Shown piece by piece: positions 42,817-44,922 of a DNA stretch of 44,922 nt. Location: NCBI GenBank assembly GCA_937944275.1, contig CALDZH010000080.1, positions 1 through 44,922 of the forward strand, read 5' to 3'. The position numbers were made by a program, and so were the translations under genes. The notes below the pieces were generated by a model that had not been told where the DNA came from, did not search any database, and was given only the letters and a program-made list of their open reading frames with translations. The number at the start of each line of letters is the position of its first letter. Within the stretch, counting starts at the first letter, position 1. The DNA comes from an uncultured Woeseiaceae bacterium. GTDB lineage: Bacteria; Pseudomonadota; Gammaproteobacteria; Steroidobacterales; Woeseiaceae.

Positions 42817-42835
42817 GATAATGATTCGCATTTAC
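42817..42835. promoter_or_regulatory. Fur-box-like operator upstream of the OprB porin gene
   Basis: GATAATGATTCGCATTTAC matches the 19-bp Fur consensus at about 14 positions, with a complete left half. It overlaps GATAAT, which can serve as a -10 box with TTCGGC 17 bp upstream. Fur bound here would block transcription, suggesting iron-responsive control of the porin and perhaps of the divergent SDR gene. Confidence 0.6.
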
Positions 42836-42848
42836 ACTTATTGGCAAT

Positions 42849-44018
42849 ATGTTGCCAGACGGGATAGCCGGTAGTAGATGGGCTCATGCGGGGAAGGTCG
42901 CGTCCTCGATATTGGGTCTGATGTTCGTATTCTCTGCGAGCTTGGCCAACAGTTATGAATTTGAGGTTGTGTATTCTGGCGATGTTCTGACAAACAGTTC
43001 GGGTGGTATTGAGACAGGTACTCGCTACCTTGATAACCTGGATCTGAACCTTGAGGTCGATGTTGCTCAAGCTTGGGGAATCGGCTCAGGCAAGCTTTTT
43101 GTTCACGGTCTATACAACAACGGCGGGACGTTTTCCGATGAACTGGTTGGCGACCTGCAGATCGTCAGCAATATTGAAGCTGAAGAAGCCTGGCGCATAT
43201 TTGAGGCATGGTATGAGCTAGGCGGTGACACGTGGTCCTTCAGAACCGGGCTATATGATCTCAACAGCGAGTTCGATGTTAATGAGGTCGGTTCAATTTT
43301 TTTGCACAGCTCGCATGGCATCGGTGCCGACTTGGGCCAGACAGGAGAGAACGGGCCAAGCATCTTTCCAGTCTCTTCTCTGGCATTACGTGGCGAGGTG
43401 CAAGTCGAATCGTTAACCGTTCGCGTGGCGGTGCTGGACGCTGTGCCCGGAGATCCGGACGATGGGGCCAGTAATGCGATTGATCTCAACAGTGCGGATG
43501 GCTATCTGACGATCACGGAGTTTGATGTGCCGATAACGAAGTCGGCGCGCCTGTGGACCGGTTACTGGCGATATTCTGGTGAATTTGAGCGACTGTCTGA
43601 TGCTGGTTTCAGTGCCGGCAATGATGGCTGGTATGTCGGTGGCGAACAACGTTTCCGCATTGGTTCACGCTCAGCCGCGTGGTTTCTGCGCTACGGCCAG
43701 GCCGAGGAACAGCTGAACAAGGTAAAAGACTATACCGGCATTGGCTTTGTGATAGACGGGCTCATTGCGGCACGGCCTGGGGATCAATTCGGAATGGCGG
43801 TTGCGTCCGCTATGGCGGGCGCCCCTTACCGGGATAGCCTCAAGCAGGCAGGAGATAGCACTGAACCGCGCGAGACCGCATGGGAAGTAACGTATCGCGC
43901 ACAAATCAACCAGCACTTTTTCCTGCAGCCGGACATCCAGTATGTGCAAAACCCTTCATTTTCAACTGAACTCGACGACGCCTTGGTTCTCGGGTTTCGG
44001 TTTGAGCTGATTTACTAA
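42849..44018 (+). CDS. OprB-like carbohydrate-selective porin
   Basis: A 389-residue outer-membrane protein. A signal peptide (KVASSILGLMFVFSASLANS) lies at residues 16-35. The mature part shows the OprB pattern: YLDNLDLNLEVDVAQAWGI, GKLFVHGLYNNGGTFS, EAWYELGGDTWSFRTGLYDLNSEF, and alternating strands to a C-terminal FRFELIY with the terminal aromatic required for barrel assembly. OprB porins pass sugars in Pseudomonas, but a Fur-type site upstream hints that this one may serve another solute. The ATG at 42849 is the first after the promoter; a weak ribosome site precedes it. Confidence 0.88.
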   Translation: MLPDGIAGSRWAHAGKVASSILGLMFVFSASLANSYEFEVVYSGDVLTNSSGGIETGTRYLDNLDLNLEVDVAQAWGIGSGKLFVHGLYNNGGTFSDELVGDLQIVSNIEAEEAWRIFEAWYELGGDTWSFRTGLYDLNSEFDVNEVGSIFLHSSHGIGADLGQTGENGPSIFPVSSLALRGEVQVESLTVRVAVLDAVPGDPDDGASNAIDLNSADGYLTITEFDVPITKSARLWTGYWRYSGEFERLSDAGFSAGNDGWYVGGEQRFRIGSRSAAWFLRYGQAEEQLNKVKDYTGIGFVIDGLIAARPGDQFGMAVASAMAGAPYRDSLKQAGDSTEPRETAWEVTYRAQINQHFFLQPDIQYVQNPSFSTELDDALVLGFRFELIY

Positions 44019-44275
44019 ATCGGCAATCCTTACGGCGAAATCGGCCGATAAAGTGGGAAGTAGTCTTATCGTACTAAGATTCAATCACTTATGGCGGATC
44101 TCGCAGGTACTGGACGTCAGATTCGGGCAGATTATCAAAGACCTAATAATCGTGACACATCCTGCAGATTCTGGCCTGAAAAAGCACTTTCGTTGGAGAA
44201 TTGTGACCTGGATCAGTGATTGCTACGGCTGATTATGAAAAAAAGGGGCCAATTCTCTCAATGGAAGTACCCGAT

Positions 44276-44922
44276 ATGTTGAGGCATCAAATAGCGAAGT
44301 TTTCGATCGCGTCTATTTGCGTCATTTACGCCGGCATCGCCCTCGCGGAAGACTTTTCCGGATACAGTGACGAGGCCGCGTTACTGAAGACGGTCAAAAG
44401 TATTCCGGCATCAGATAAATCCGCTAACGCGTCAGGTTATGCGCGATTACTGGCTCTAAACCCAAACAGTAATTATTATTGGGCGAAGTTTGAGAGGTAC
44501 TCTGGCTCGGACGAGTCGGCAATATTGAGGGTGGTCAGGGGTATTCCCGCATCGAACAAATCCGCCAACGCGGCTGGTTATCTTCGATTATTGGCGTTGG
44601 ATCCGAACAACGATCTATACCGGGCGAAATTCGAAAAGTACTCCGGTCAATCAAAACGGCTTAGCTCCGTCAGTTCGGCGTCCGATCTCGGCCGCTTTCT
44701 TGTGGGTAGCTGGTGTCTGATTGATGACAGCCCGACGTATGTCTCAGGTCCGTATGTGGAGAAGCTCGTCGTAATGAAAGACGGTAGCTACACGCTTTTT
44801 TCAAAGCAAGCATCGGCCATGGTTTGGGAGGGTGCAAAAGCACGAGGCAGGTTCACCTTTGGTGAAGGTCGATACCCCAATACCGGCGAAAAGTACTTCT
44901 CCGCAACGCCGAATGAATACAA
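44276..44922 (+). CDS. Secreted protein with two tandem repeats, partial at right edge
   Basis: An open frame without a stop before the window edge, so absent from the ORF track. The ATG at 44276 has GGAAG eight bases upstream and gives a signal peptide (MLRHQIAKFSIASICVIYAG then IALAED). An in-frame ATG at 44261 is less likely. Two repeats of about 45 residues follow. Each contains IPAS-x-KSANA-x-GY-x-RLLAL-x-PN and ends AKFE-x-YSG; this looks like a TPR-related helical repeat. After a Ser-rich linker comes a region of mixed strands (FLVGSWCLIDDSPTYVSGPY, then LVVMKDGSYTLFSK), reminiscent of a lipocalin-like or YXWGXW-type small domain. The function is unknown. At least 215 codons are visible. 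Confidence 0.75.
   Translation, partial: MLRHQIAKFSIASICVIYAGIALAEDFSGYSDEAALLKTVKSIPASDKSANASGYARLLALNPNSNYYWAKFERYSGSDESAILRVVRGIPASNKSANAAGYLRLLALDPNNDLYRAKFEKYSGQSKRLSSVSSASDLGRFLVGSWCLIDDSPTYVSGPYVEKLVVMKDGSYTLFSKQASAMVWEGAKARGRFTFGEGRYPNTGEKYFSATPNEY

Overview
The window reads as a chromosomal segment of a gammaproteobacterium of moderately high GC. The housekeeping gene order matches Escherichia coli and pseudomonads: rne / rluC-yceF-yceD-rpmF-plsX-fabH in the first third, then clpS-clpA / infA-aat ... trxB / ftsK-lolA-rarA-serS. The lexA-imuA-imuB-dnaE2 mutasome operon, a type II secretion gspCDEF block, a wax ester synthase and a class I HMG-CoA reductase suggest an environmental, possibly marine, lineage outside the Enterobacteriaceae. 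No rRNA, tRNA or CRISPR array was seen.

Layout. (1) 1-2340 is accessory DNA: a both-ends-truncated IS1182-like transposase fragment, a complete IS3-family element (137-1568) with a -1 frameshift signal, and a ParD/ParE-type toxin-antitoxin pair behind a perfect 21-bp palindromic operator. (2) 2459-10480 carries a low-molecular-weight tyrosine phosphatase, rne on the minus strand with a 346-bp leader, then rluC, yceF (minus), yceD, rpmF, plsX and fabH. The usual fabD-fabG-acpP tail is absent. (3) 10499-13136 holds a DUF1232 gene, a glutathione S-transferase-like gene, an L,D-transpeptidase and a convergent Lpp/OprI-like lipoprotein that could be its substrate. (4) 13383-19394 is the SOS mutasome operon, with two LexA boxes over a near-consensus promoter. 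A REP-like repeat is embedded in frame near the start of imuB. (5) 19401-25440 (minus) is gspC-D-E-F followed by an acidic hypothetical gene. Pseudopilin and gspL/M genes are missing, and this GspE lacks the usual two CxxC pairs.

(6) 25625-31545 groups clpS, clpA and aat, which together form the bacterial N-degron pathway, with infA, a DUF482 acetyltransferase-like gene and trxB. (7) 31708-38528 is ftsK-lolA-vanZ-like-rarA-serS-TPR, a tightly packed plus-strand series with overlapping starts and stops. (8) 38547-42724 (minus) has a wax ester synthase/HMG-CoA reductase pair, a Bax-inhibitor-1 family membrane protein and a short-chain dehydrogenase. (9) 42817-44922 has a Fur-box-like site, an OprB-type porin, and a secreted protein running off the right edge. 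That last protein has two tandem repeats and is missing from the ORF track because it has no stop in the window.

Most functional calls rest on motifs visible in the translations. Promoters, operators and terminators were read by eye and are predictions. The least explained items are the REP insertion in imuB, the acidic gene after gspF, the cysteine-free GspE, and the repeat protein at the right edge.
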